Assembly: GCA_030268105.1 (NCBI GenBank)
Contig: BSDZ01000086.1
Span: 2,434,501 to 2,498,500, forward strand
From: Volvox africanus
Lineage: Eukaryota; Chlorophyta; Chlorophyceae; Chlamydomonadales; Volvocaceae
Length of the DNA stretch: 64,000 nucleotides
Reading direction: 5' to 3'
Positions 22,523 to 34,703 of this stretch are shown here, in pieces. Below the pieces are notes generated by a model. That model did not search any database. It saw only the letters and a list, made by a program, of their open reading frames with translations, and was not told the DNA's origin. Numbering within the stretch: position 1 is the stretch's first letter; the number at the start of each line of letters is the position of its first letter. The translations under genes and the position numbers were made by a program.

Positions 22523-25500
22523 GCTGTGGAAGGGGGAGGCGGCTGGGTGATGGTGCACATCAACGGCAGGGCATGCAGGACTGGGGGAGGTCAGTGTGTG
22601 CGGGAGAGGGAGCCATGTATAGTTGGACCCCGGCAGGTGAAATGGGGGAAAGAGGGAAGGAAGCCCTGCGGGGGTTCAGCACTCCGAGATAGCGGTGGGA
22701 GGACTTAGGGTTATATCCTGATGGCTCAGGTGTCATGTATCCACGAGGCAAAGGGAAACGTCTGCGGGTTGCGTCCGGGTTACGGATCCAATATGTGCCT
22801 TGAGCCCCAAGCACGAACCGGACACCCCGGCAGCCGGCACCTCCTGCGTTCTAAACTTGTACATCCCGACCCTGATGGCATGTGTTTTTCTCACCGGCCG
22901 TACCTCCCCCCCCCCCGCCCCGCCCACTGGTTCCGCAGTTATACTACCGACAAGCTAAGAGCCAGGGCAAGCTGGGCATACGGACATCGCAGCCGAGCAA
23001 ACTCACGGTGTACGGCGCACCCTTCCGGCCTTCCGCGTCCATGGTTTAATATTAACTTAGATGTACAGACATAGTGGCCGAAGGCGAAGAGCAGTTAGGT
23101 TTCCATTTTTTACGCTATCGGAGTACAAGAGTTTTGCGGGACGCCAGGCCGGGCTGCTTCAATTCTATCTGGCGCTGTGGTGTGTGCCGGACAGGGCGGG
23201 CAGCCCCGACTCAGCCCTCTGCCGAGTTAGAGCTATTTATGGCAGTTGGTGCACGACGTCGAAACGAACACGAACGCCATCGGAAGGGATTTCCTTTCTC
23301 TCTCTCTCTCTCTCTCTCCCCCTCCCCCTCCTCCTCCCCCTCCTCCTCCCCCTCCCCCTCCCCCTCTCTCTACCTGTCAGAATTGACAAACGACTGACTC
23401 CCGTTGCGATTATAGCTCAGAGGTACGAAGTGAAGCACGCGGTGTCTGTAGCCCGAGATAAGACCCACCTGTGGCTCGCGTCGGCTTTCCGGAACGTCGT
23501 ATGGTGATTTGGATTTGGATGCCTAAGTCTGATGGCGGAATGCCGTAATGGGGGTAATAGGCCCCCTGGGCACTTTCGGATGAAGAGACCGAAGAGGGGC
23601 GGGGCAGTGGTCTCAGCAGGAGTTGTTTGCAGCCGGGAACGGCGGAAGGACGTGGCCCGCACCGCGATGTAGGAGCTGCACAAGCGCAGGGTTGCGGCAG
23701 CAGCAATAGCAGCAGCAGCAATAGTAGCACCCAAGAACTGTTTTAAGACCCGGGAGCTGTGCGGTGGCAGCTAAGGCTGGCGCACGGCGGTGACTCAGGC
23801 GGCATATTTGCATGTTGCTGCTGCGGCAGTCTCAGAGGAACATTTTGGGCTCTTCGCTGTCTGTTGGTTGCGGGGCTTCGCCACCTCCTTGATGCTCGGG
23901 CCACTACTTGGTCTGTACGCTTTAAAGCGATGTTCAAACCGGCCTGGGGGGTTCCAAACGTGGAGGGTCTCGCGAGCTGCGTTGGCTCGTTTCCATGTAC
24001 TGAAGGGCAGGCCTTAGGAGTTCCCTGCCGCGCTGCTGGTTTTCATGGGATAAGAGAAGCTGAGATGGCGAAGCACCACCCATGAGTGGGCCTCGCGCTG
24101 CCTTGCATGTTTGCTAACGGACTGAATACGGTTGTATTGGATTGTGGCAGCGGTCACGTCGTTTGTTTTATCACGCTACCTTAGCTTTTGGCAACCTGTT
24201 GTGATGGTGCTATGAGGCCGTGCGTGGGCGCCGGCATGGGCCAATGCCTTGCAGCGGCGGCCTTATGGGGGGGAGTCCGTGGCGGCAAAGGCGTCTCTTG
24301 GGCTTTCCAACGTCTTGCTGCACGGTGCATGGCTTACGCAGATGCGGGGACGGCTGCAAGCGCCTGTGACAACGCCTTGCTGTGACAACGCCAACCGGAG
24401 CGAAGGGGGATGAAGGGGAGGATCAGTTCCGCTGCTTCGTGCACAGGGGGGGGCCCTGTCCTTCCTATGGTTTGGGATCTTCGCTTCCAACCCACATTGG
24501 CGGTCATCATAGCTCATCCATGACGTGCGGTTTTGAGCTTGATTGCCATCGGCTCAATATCTGCCGCTCGACCAATCAAAACCACGCTGCCTCCAAGCCG
24601 ACATAATGCCACCCGCTTGTTTGGCAGCCAAACGGGCATCACCAGCACCAAACCGCAGGTGGTGATATGGCCACAAGGGCTGTATACACGAGGCAGGAAC
24701 GTGCGGGTAGTTACGTGTCCTGCAGGTCGTGGGCCTCAATGACTCGCGGATTGCATAGTCTTGGATCAGCCGTGCAGTCGCGCACATCCGACCACAACTG
24801 CCCACTACGTCGGCCCATGATGCCTGCATAAAGGTGATGGATGCATAGCCGCTGTGTCCACGGCGACAGGATGGTGAAGGGGTGCTATTGAGTTGCTCAT
24901 TTACAGCTGCCCACCGCTCGTCATGTGCAGCATGAGCATGCCGTTGGCGTAGTTGTGTGTTGCGCCTTCGGAAGAATAGGGAGGAAGTGGGAGGAAGACA
25001 CTGCGGTCGCCAGGGAAGGCGCCGTTAGCCGGGCAGAAGCTCAGTGGTGGTTGCGCCGCGGTGGCGATAGTGTGGCCCTCAGTTCAGAACGACCGTGTAG
25101 TTTATGACACCTTGCAAGACACAGATCAGGCGCATTGATATGGGTGAGTGTTCATGGACATGCGTTCATATGCGTATATTATATGAGGCAGGCTCTTGCG
25201 GCGGAGTCAAGGGGACTACAGACTTGGGCTTGGCCATCTGATGTAATAAGGCGAGTAGAAGACGTTGCCTGCGGGGTGGGCAAGCGTACAAGTGCGTTGG
25301 GAAAGGTATATCCTTCCTGTACTGCATGTCATTCATAAGGAAATTGGACTCCATTTATGTAGTGTCAATATGATCCTTCGGGCCTTCCCTACCGATTGAT
25401 AAAAGTGTGAGACGCAGGTTGCATTACTCTGTATCGCGACTAAGCCCGACTGCCATTGGAAAACAATAAATTCCACAAAAGCGATACATATATATAATTT

Positions 25501-25855
25501 TTATTTACATCGTTTTCAGAATGCAAAGGCAATGTGTAAGCATCCCTGGTTTGAAATTTGAAGTGTTTCCCGTGTGTTGCGTTCCTGTACGAATCAATGT
25601 GCCAGCGAGCTTTCCCAGAAATATCCGATTTTGCGAATGCTGTGTATTGTGGAGAAATTATCCGTTCGATGTCATATATCGAAGCACAGAAATTTGTCTT
25701 TTGTGTTGTTTTACTCGCAGGAGCAGAAGCTACCAAAGCTTGATATTAACAATCGTCTTGACCAACGCGCGCGTGCAATGTTGTACTAACAAAAAAAGTG
25801 AGGCTTGGCTAGCTATTTGTTCCGAAACAGTATTGTTGAGGTGTCGTAAGACAGA
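22523..25855. other. Intergenic region, no supported gene
   Basis: Separates two plus-strand genes. It contains a CT-rich tract (23295-23371), a direct repeat of gacaacgccttgctgt near 24367-24392, and several short frames on both strands with no domain. One minus-strand fragment near 24830-24700 has a coding-like frame (RVIEAHDLQDT before GTAACT), without partners. The last ~300 bp before 25856 presumably hold the promoter and 5' UTR of the DUF389 gene. Confidence 0.4.
23295..23371. repeat. CT/CCT simple-sequence tract
   Basis: A run of (TC)n followed by CCCCTCCCCCTCCTC-type pyrimidine repeats. Microsatellite in intergenic DNA; useful as a length-polymorphic marker, no function inferred. Confidence 0.9.
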
Positions 25856-28800
25856 ATGCGGCAGCTTGTCGTCACGGTCCCTGTGGACTACGAGGACCAT
25901 GTAATCGAGGCCCTGCAGCACGTATGCCGATTGAAAAATATTACGCGGTACAGCGACGGCGTGACTTCGCGAATAAGTTGCTACGTCGCCGCGCAGGTGA
26001 GCTGTCAACACAACCCCGTCCAAGGCTGGTATGGGCAGGGAACCGGGTTGGCAAACAGATATTTAACACGGCTTGTAATAGATAAGAATTTAGGATCTCT
26101 GCGCAACATGGAGCTTGGCGTTGCGTTTTGCTGTGTCGGGGGTTGCTGCCCGAGCTTCCAGGCGTGTCTTTCCGCGAATTCAGCTTTAACCGGGCCAGCT
26201 TCACCCTGACGGATCATGCAATGCACGAAGTTGGTCGTTGGATTGAACACCGTGATGTTTGGGCATCTGGGTGGCTGTAAAGGGGCGGCAGTTTTTTGGT
26301 TAAGGAGGTTATTAAGAGCCTCTCAGGGCTTAGCGTTGGGGGAATTCACACGATGTGTCCCCACTCCTCTTGCTGCCGTTGGCCCTTTCGCCCTTCGAAG
26401 GTGTGCGTGTATGTGTATGTGTGTGAGAAGTGTCCGAGCCAACGTATGTCCGTTACATTTCGGTCACATCACAGCATTCTGCGCAGAAAGTGACATTATG
26501 ATGGTACTTTTCAAATCTACGCCAGACTAGCGTTAGGCTCCAAGCGAGCTGTAGCGCATACTACTCACGTTCTGCTCCCAGCCGCTTTCAGACACCGCCA
26601 GCGTCCCTTCCTCTCCCCCGGACTCCCAGGCGTACACACACAGACGCACACACACATATACACACAGATGTACACACCAACAACAACATCGATCACCCGT
26701 TGCGACCCCCTGGTGCTGCACCTCTCAGCGCCACATGAAATGAATTTAATGCGTTAAGCTGTCAATCTCCACCTCAGAGCGCCGCCAACTTTCAGGACTC
26801 CAACTAGGGCTTCTTTTCCTATAGGTGGCACCTACTGGTGTGGAAGACCGTCAAGAGATTGTCTGGCCAGGAAGGAGGGGGCACACACACAAAACACACA
26901 CGCACACACACGCACACGTTTTCAATCGACGTGTCCATTCACTTTGCACGTTAGGTTGTGAGCACGTGCTCATAAACGTTACATCTCAGCATCTGACGTG
27001 CTGTTTGTGTGCGCTTTTAAGCGGCATGTCGGCCCCTGGTACACCCCCTCCCAAACCCCCGCCTGTACCCCGCCCGCCTTCACTACGCAATGTCCTGAAT
27101 GCTGATGGCATTGTGGCGTGGGCTGGGTGTCGCTGTGGCACATCCGTTCGCATGGACAGGAAGCCGGTATCGTACTACATGAGCTTGACAAAGTCGGCTG
27201 CGGTGCCGCGTACGGCAAAGTGGCGATGTTGCCCGTACAACTTCTTAAGCCGCTACCAAATGTCCGAGATCGCAACCGCCACCTGCTGTCCCTAGTGGCG
27301 AAGAAAGCATGGCACGTGCGGGTACGGCCTACCATATCGTACGGTGTCGTACAGATTTTAAGGACAATCTATAATCTAATCCCTAAAATCTAAACCCTAA
27401 AACCCTACAATCTAAACAATATATATATATATATATATATACACAGACCTGGTACAGACTGCCGGTTTCTTTGGCCTTCCCATTGTCCTCCTTGCCTCGT
27501 AACGATCTGTACGTCACACACCGATGTCTTCCCCGTGCCTACCTGTGTGTGTGTGTGTGCGTATGTGTGTGCTCGCCTCCTCCCGCGCACACAATCCCCT
27601 GACAGCCCTCCATCCCCCCATCCCCCATCCCCGCCCCCCACCCGCGTACACAACAACCAACCCCAGCCCCCTTTCCGAAACCCCCATCCATCCACGCCCT
27701 CCCAAACATACATATACACACATACAAATACACACACGCACACCGCACCAGGGGCGCATGGCTACGGAGGAGATCTACACAGGAGTCGCCTCGGGGTCCG
27801 AGCTGTCATTCGACTATCTGGCCTTCGTGGTGGTGGCGGGCCTTATCGCGGCGGTGGGACTGGCCACCAACAGCAGCGTGATGATCGTGGCGAGCATGCT
27901 GGTGTCGCCCCTGATGGGCCCTATACTGGCCTTTTCATTCGGGACGTCCGTGCGTGACCCCTACCTGATATGGAAAGGCGCGTGGTTGATTGGGGGAAGG
28001 GGGAAATGCGTGTGTGTTCTACGATGACATCGGGGGAGGGGGGCTCTGGGAGGAGCAAAGGGCCCGACTGGATCGAGGAAGCTATGGGCATTTAGGATGG
28101 GGGTTGGAGAGGGGAGTGGGAAAGGGGTGGGGCGGTAAGTGATGGCATTTTGCTTCAACTAAACAGATTATTTGTATGTGTATTTTTGATTGATAGATAG
28201 ATAGATAGATAGATATGATTTCACTTGCGAAGAGGGGTTCGTAGCTCGCCAGGCGACCTGGGGTGGCTCAGATTTGAAACCGGTCCGTTAAGTGTTCCTC
28301 GGGGACGTGGGTGGGAGTGGGCCTCAGCGCGCGGGGGACGAGCAGTTGTAGATCCGTGTGTGTGTGGGGAGAGAGAAGGGCGTTGAGTGTTTAAACTGTT
28401 TATCGGCACTATGATTTTTGACATTGGATTTGAGGATGTCAACGAAGAGTAACCGACCTCGCAAGTCATTTTGACTTAAGCTGTTACACGGTTACAGATT
28501 CTTAAGAAACTTAATTAACTGAATTATGTGGATTGGTCCTTACTAGTTCAAACGGAATACGAGAATTGATATCATTCATGAGGTGTTACCCTACACCATA
28601 ACATGTCCAACACAATTACTTTGTGTTTTCCCCCTCCCTCCCTCCCTCCCTCCCCCCCCGGACACGCAGGTGTAGTCGCGGAGACCGTGGGGGTGATGTT
28701 GACCTTCCTGGTGGGTCTTATCGTGGGCCTCGCTGTGTGTATTTGGACAGGAGTAGCCCACGGCTACCAATGGCCCACTGGCGAGATGGAGTCCAGGGGG

Positions 28801-30566
28801 AAGGTGTCTAGTCTGGTGGTGGGCGTATTCTTCGCAGTCCCGTCAGGTACGTGTGTGTATGTGGTGTTTTATGAAGTAGTACAAGTGGAATGTGATGCTG
28901 GCGCTGACGCCGCAGCGGACCCTGATGCTGCTCCTCTTCCTCCACCCCACATGAGTCGTGTGGGTTTTGCAATTCGGCTCCTCCCCCAATGTCCGTGACA
29001 TCAGGAATCACGGAATAGAAATCAAGAGGGATACCAGCCTTCATCTTCCCTCCGAAGAGGGTTATATCAGCTGGTATTCCCCCCCTTCCCCCCTCCCCCC
29101 TTCCCCTCTCCCCTCTTCCCCTCTCGCCCCTCATCCCTCCCCCCCTTCCCCCCTTTCCCCTCCCACCGTCCCCCTTCCACCTCCCATCTCCCTTACTCCG
29201 TATCCCCGTTGCGTCCCTTGAGTATCAATTCCCTTGCACTTACACACTTGCACTCCACCCCTCCACCTATCCACCCCTCCACCTATCCACCTTCCACCCA
29301 TCCACCCCAGGTTGCTTTGCTGATGCTTTCCTGCCGCACGACTTGCTTCTGCCGTGCCAAATTCCCCGCTGCCCCACCTCTGCCGTACAGGAGCGGGTGT
29401 GGCCCTCTCCACTACTCAGGGCGGCACCACAGCATTGGTGGGTGTCGCAATCGCGGCCTCTCTGCTGCCGCCCATCGTCAACTGCGGGATGTGTTTGGCC
29501 TTTGCGGCGGCCGGCGCTCGGCGTGTCGGTTGGCAGGCGGGCCAGTTCTTCCGCGTATCTGGGATGAGTCTGGCGCTGTTCGTAATCAACGTGGGATGCA
29601 TCTACTCGGTCTGCATCCTGTTCTTCTGGATCAAGGTGTGTGTATGTGTGTGTATGTGTATGGGGTTTACCAGGTCTTGCGTCGCCCACCTCACCTACTG
29701 AGCTGTACTGGGCCCCATTCAACTGGCTGCTCAACGAAACATCGAATCTCAAAACACCCTGTCGTGATCCCCCCCTCGTCACTGCCTGCCCCCTCTCCCC
29801 CCCCCCGTCCCCCCCTCTTCAGATGGAAACCTCCATTCTCCATCTTTCGTTTGCCTCCATTAGCCTTCGTTAGCCTCGATTAACCATTCTCCATCTTTCG
29901 AACGCCTTTGGGTTTATTATTTTTTCCTTAATCTTCGAGGTATACATATATTCGAGGTATAAACCCTCGAACACCTCGGGAGAGGGAAGCACCCGTCTCC
30001 GGTCACCGTCCAGCGTCGCCCGCGGCGGTGCTGTGCCCCCTCCCGCCTCGTCTCATTGCGCAGGGAATCAAGAAAGTTCGAAAGCAGCTGTCGCTCTATC
30101 GAGATCTGCCGCCAATCCCTATGAAGGTAAGCTACTATGCTACTGTCGTATAATGCCGTACCGGGCTGTTTCGTCTGATGGCTTTCTGAAGAGGAGTGAA
30201 GGGGATTCGGCTACATGTTGTCCACAGAGGTTGGCTGGAACCATGTTAGTGTGAGGTGGATTTTGAGTAGTTCTCCTACTGTGGGATATTATTTATGTAC
30301 TACTACTACCATCTTGCAGGGGTTCGAAACGCACCGCCGTCGGTATTAATTACAAATCCATTGTTCCTGTAGTGCAGCTGTGCAAGGGCATCGGAGACAA
30401 TGCCCATTGTTACCGCCGCCGCTCGGCGCGATTCGTAATGACGTTGGTATGGGGGGGGGTCGCTGCCCCTTTGTCTCTGTCCCTTTAACTTTTGTTGCTA
30501 ATGCTGTTGCTAATGCTCGCGGCCCCACAAGTTAGATGTACACCCCACGCACCCATCCATAAATGT

Positions 30567-30598
<32 letters not shown>

Positions 30599-31375
30599 GA
30601 GGCGGGTCCGCTCCAACAGGTCAAGGCAGATGTGGGAGTATCCATCGCTTCCCCCCAGATGCCGAAGCACGCTACCACGGCCCCCGCTGTTCTGGTGGGC
30701 GACGACAAGGGCACTGCTCCTGCCGGTACTGATCGTAGTAGTGCTGGTTGTGGTAACGGTGGTGGTGGCGGCCAAACCCCGAACGGCGGAAAGGTGGTCA
30801 TTAAGGTAGGGCGGGGGTGTGATGGGTTGGGTTGGGTTGGGTTGGGTTGGCTGGGGTTAACATAGCAAAATAGGGAAAGGCATACCTGTGACTATATATA
30901 TATATATACTCCACCACCACCACCACCTATATATATATACTCCACCACCACCCCACCTCACAACCCACTCCACCACGCATCCCACGCATCCCACGCATCC
31001 CACGCATCCAATGTACCGCAGGTGGCCGACGCCTCCGCTGCGGGTGGGGAGAACGGCGGGCGCCCAGGCACACAACAATCGGGGAGTGCACCGGGCAGCA
31101 GGCATAGCAGCGCCGGCATCGTCCGACGAACAACAGGATTATTCGGATCGCTTTGGCGGATTGCCGGTTCAGGCCTCGGCGGCGGAGGCTCGGGCGCTGA
31201 TAACACCGCCACCGCGCCGCCGAGGGAAGGTCGGAGTGTGGAGGGTGCGCCTGGACAGACAGTGCGAGGTTGGGGACGAGTACGGAAATTGGTCCTGGAG
31301 GATAAGGCACTGCAGAAGATTCCAGAGCCAGGGGATGTGGAGTCGTTGAATTCCCCACGTGTCCATAACATTTGA
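25856..31375 (+). CDS. DUF389 family multipass membrane protein with Gly/Ser-rich C-terminal tail
   Basis: Function unknown; DUF389 proteins are hydrophobic, mostly bacterial or archaeal membrane proteins. Exons: 25856-25996, 27160-about 27315, 27752-27977, 28670-28846, 29391-29635, 30064-30126, 30620-30805, 31022-31375, giving about 515 residues. The N-terminal soluble part is MRQLVVTVPVDYEDHVIEAL, then LHELDKVGCGAAYGKVAMLP. Six membrane segments follow: FDYLAFVVVAGLIAAVGLAT; SSVMIVASMLVSPLMGPILA (the family signature); VGVMLTFLVGLIVGLAVCIW; LVVGVFFAVPSGAGVAL; ALVGVAIAASLLPPIVNC; LALFVINVGCIYSVCILFFW. WPTGEMESRG lies in the loop after segment 3. The last two exons add a Gly/Ser/Ala tail of about 180 residues ending KLVLEDKALQKIPEPGDVES, not typical of bacterial members. 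Intron 3 probably uses a GC donor (AAAG|GCGCGT at 27978), since the GT alternative at 27954 deletes a conserved-looking DPYLIWKG. The exon-2 donor is ambiguous. Confidence 0.85.
27381..27407 (+). repeat. Degenerate telomere-like CCCTAAAA units inside an intron
   Basis: CCCTAAAA at 27381-27388 and 27395-27402, followed by CCCTA, with TCTAAAC spacers around them. The Chlamydomonas/Volvox telomere repeat is TTTTAGGG, whose complement is CCCTAAAA. It lies in intron 2 of the DUF389 gene, next to an (AT)n run at 27420-27440. Probably an interstitial telomeric remnant or a repair scar. Confidence 0.6.
28190..28216. repeat. GATA tetranucleotide microsatellite
   Basis: About six GATA units in intron 3 of the DUF389 gene. 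Confidence 0.9.
30823..30850 (+). repeat. TTGGG pentamer array
   Basis: Five to six GGGTT units in intron 7 of the DUF389 gene. A shorter run of the same pentamer occurs at about 42871-42888 in the ORC2 inverted repeat. G-tract spacing would permit a G-quadruplex; no function is inferred. Confidence 0.8.
30892..31010 (+). repeat. Compound tandem repeats just before the last DUF389 exon
   Basis: Two copies of a unit made of (TA)n followed by ctccaccaccaccacc (30892-30950), then four near-perfect copies of the 10-mer ccacgcatcc (30972-31010). The 10-mer array ends about 10 bp before the exon 8 acceptor at 31020-31021, where a polypyrimidine tract would normally sit. Confidence 0.8.
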
Positions 31376-34300
31376 CAAGGTACATGTCTGTACGAACGAG
31401 TAGTGATGGAGGGGGGGCTTATGCCATCATCGACGTGTGTTAGGGAAACGTGGATGGGAATGGGCGGGGCGGGGCGGGGCGGGGAGGTTTAGGCGGGGTG
31501 ATGGTAATTTGGAAATCCGTGTTTTTGGGGCTTGCGGCTGCACACGGATAGTTCCGATGATATATGGCGATGGGGCAGTGGTGGGGTGGGGTTGGGGGTT
31601 TGGGGATGGGTTGGGTAAGGGGTAAGGGGGTTGGAGATCAGATGTATGTAAATTGGGAGGTGACTAGCTGGCTGGGAATTGACAAACCAATATTGCAGTC
31701 TAGAAGGATCCAGGAAGGGTCAAGGAAGGAGAGGGGGGGTACTAATTAACGATTTGGAGGTATCGAGCTCACCGCCCTCAAGGCATTTGGTGCCTTTGTT
31801 TGGCTGGGGCTGCACTTCTACCGCCGTACAACTTACCCGGTATATCTGTATGCGCACATATTATCTGCTCATATCATGTCATATCATCAAGTTTGTACGG
31901 CACTAAGGTTGTACGCAGTGTACAAGTTGCAGTAGGTAGTGCATGTTCACACAGACGAGTTTGTGGGGCAATAACAAGAAACTCCTTTCTTGAATGCCTG
32001 GTGCCGAGGAGGACGTGATCATTCGAAGGGGGGGCGATTCATGGTGGTGACGATATGAGCGCGCGTGGTGCCGTACATTTATGGAGCACATAACTGTACG
32101 GCATATATATGTATGCACTTTGAACGTATCATCATAATTAACTCAAGATTATGAATTGGGATGATTGGTGAGCCTCAATAGCGGAGGCTAACCCGTACCA
32201 AGACTGTGATATCCAATCCAAAGTAAATGTATTGTCGAAGCGTCGTACAGCATATCAATCTCCACGTTGATATATCCGTGCACTTGTCACCGATGCGTCA
32301 TCATTATTCTTACTATCATCATCTTGGCGACATGTTGGGAAAGAGATTGCAAGCTGCGGTTGTAATTGCGACAGCCCAAGAGTCATAGCTGTTGGATTGA
32401 TCGTTTTCTTACGCCAAGGGGCACAATGCGATTCTTGTCATACTGTGTGATACCTACCCGCTGAGGTTTTTGTCCGATATTTAAGGTTGTTTGTACCCTA
32501 AGGATGTTTTGTATTACGCACTATTGACTGCGTCTCTGGTCCATACGTGTTATTGTCTGTGTGAGAGGAGTTGAAGGGTGGCTCCGAAATGGTCATCAAG
32601 TCTCTACAAGCATGCGGGTTTCATTTATCTTGCAAAAGCGTAAAAGAAGAGAGCAACCTCTGTTCGCTGTTAAAATGTTTGATGACTTCGTTCCACTATG
32701 TGCCGTACAAAATCCGTTTTCACTCAATTCGTGGCTTTCATGACTTCTGATGGAAACTGAAATTAAATAAATACACACACGCGCTTACACAGCCGTAACG
32801 CCCAGAAAGTAGTACACTCGTAGGGTAGTAATAACATGAACGACCAGCGTTAGATAGATGTGTGCACTGTGTCTCTGAAAGATAGAGGAAAGAAGTTGAG
32901 CTCACTCAGCAGGTTCAACTGAAACGTCCAACATAATTTTTGCCAAACTGTACGACGCCTACCGTGCACACATACAACACATTCAGGGTCCGACACGGGG
33001 CGGTCTGGCTCACAGCACCAACACGGCAGCTATCAGTATTCAGAGAACCAGTACACCCCCACCAAGCCGCAGCAGCTCGCTGGCGGCACACAAGGCAACG
33101 GGCCACTGCCACCACCATATGTTGTGAACGAAAACTAAGCGACCGCAATGGCGCACACCTAGCGATCACAGCGCGCGCGGTTGCTGCTCTTGTAATTGTG
33201 CAAGGCCACCCCTCCCTCACTCCATCCACACAAGGCGAGTGCGGGCGGGGACATCTCTACCAAAATTATATATTTTCTTCATTACGTAGCATGCTGAATG
33301 AGGCCTTATGATTGACATGCACGAACACGTGTTCCCATCCTCACATATTACCGTACGGGTCCATGAGGAAAGGGGGGGGGGAAAGATGGGTGAGGACATA
33401 TTTATGGTACAAGCCACCGCAGGCGCCCCACCTAATCAGTATGCAAGTCCTCCTTCCCGTTCTGCACCCCCATGTGGCCGCTATCCGTTCAAACGTGTTA
33501 TGGGGTGAACGGAGTAACCCTCTCCCCTTTTAGTGGGCAGCTCTTATCTGCACAGGCAATGCATGAGAAACGTAACCGCGTTACGTGCCCCTCATCACCA
33601 GCCCGCGATTCAACCCACATCATTGCACATTTAAGCAGTGGCTATGGGAGGCAGCGGCGCCTGCCCCCTTTTTCCTCTCTCTCTCTCTCCCTCTCTCTTT
33701 TGGCTCACGGCGCAGATGGAGAAATGACGCGGACACCTCGAACACCACATGGCATAGGAATGGCAACTCGAGTGCCGCGGAGCACTCAAGTGCTCCTCAG
33801 CAACCTTGAATATGGGAACACAAGGTGTCGTGGAGCTCCAGTAACGGACTTCGGGTCGGGTCTTCCACCAGAGGTGGTGCAAGGGGTATGGTAAGAGCAC
33901 AGTGGTGGTGGAGGTGGGGCGCGGCGTCCACTAGGCCTCGTAGGGACCAATCAGAGCATTATCACTAAAAGAAGCCTCAAGTTGTGCCGTGTGCGGCGTG
34001 CGCCATGATGCATGGCCGCTCCAAAACACATGCTCCACCCCACCCACCACGCGGTTGACTGACCCTGGGTGGGAGAGGAAAGCTCAAAGCGTACACGCTG
34101 AAAAATGGTCACACAAGTCAACGTACCGGCATATGCGGTATGTATGGAGTACGAAATCCCTCATTGAATGCGAAATAGCGGATTCTGGTCGGTTTCGGAG
34201 CCCCCTTTTCCCCCATCGATGACCGACCCACAGGTCAACGATACGCGCCATAAGACCACATGTTTACTATCGTTAGGGAAAGACAAAACGTTCATTCCTC

Positions 34301-34703
34301 GACATGTTTTTCTCTCTTCCCCGTTTTAACGTCAACAATAACACTATCACCACCACCACCACCACCATATTCATTTCCTTGTGTTGGAAAGCGGCGCCCC
34401 TTTAACCTGCGCTCCGAGACCCAGGGCTGCCACACTTTGCCCGTACGTGCAACTAACCGAAGTACTCACACATAGCGGAAAGCGCAGTGCGGCCCACACA
34501 GACCCCGCCCCAAGAGAAGGATTCGCCCCAAGGGGCTCGAGCCACTGCATATAGAGCAGCAGTTCGGCCCACAATCCTCCTCTCCTCTCTACGACGCTAC
34601 AAGTCTCTCCCCCCATTTGAATGGGTCGGGTTGGGTTAGTGACAGTTAAGGAGCGCGCAGGTGGGACGGTGCCTGCACCTGAGGGTACATGGAACTGCGA
34701 CCG
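31376..34703. other. Convergent intergenic region, no supported gene
   Basis: Lies between the 3' ends of the DUF389 gene (plus) and MinE (minus). A TGTAA, the volvocine polyadenylation signal, occurs at about 31646-31650, about 270 bp past the DUF389 stop. A GGGGC pentamer run lies at 31462-31485. Frames at 32915-33311 and 33472-33900 are open on both strands but have no domain or splice support. The 32100-32900 part is AT-rich with nothing recognisable. Confidence 0.45.

Noticed and set aside
27524..27760. Ser/Pro/His-rich frames around CA/GT repeats in the DUF389 intron
   Set aside because: Microsatellite translation; the real exon begins at 27752 after a clear acceptor.
30823..30850. TTGGG array as a telomeric repeat
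   Set aside because: The volvocine telomere unit is TTTTAGGG; a pure GGGTT pentamer is better read as a simple repeat.
32915..33311. Open frames on both strands as a possible gene in the DUF389-MinE gap
   Set aside because: Neither strand shows splice partners, domain motifs or coding-like composition.
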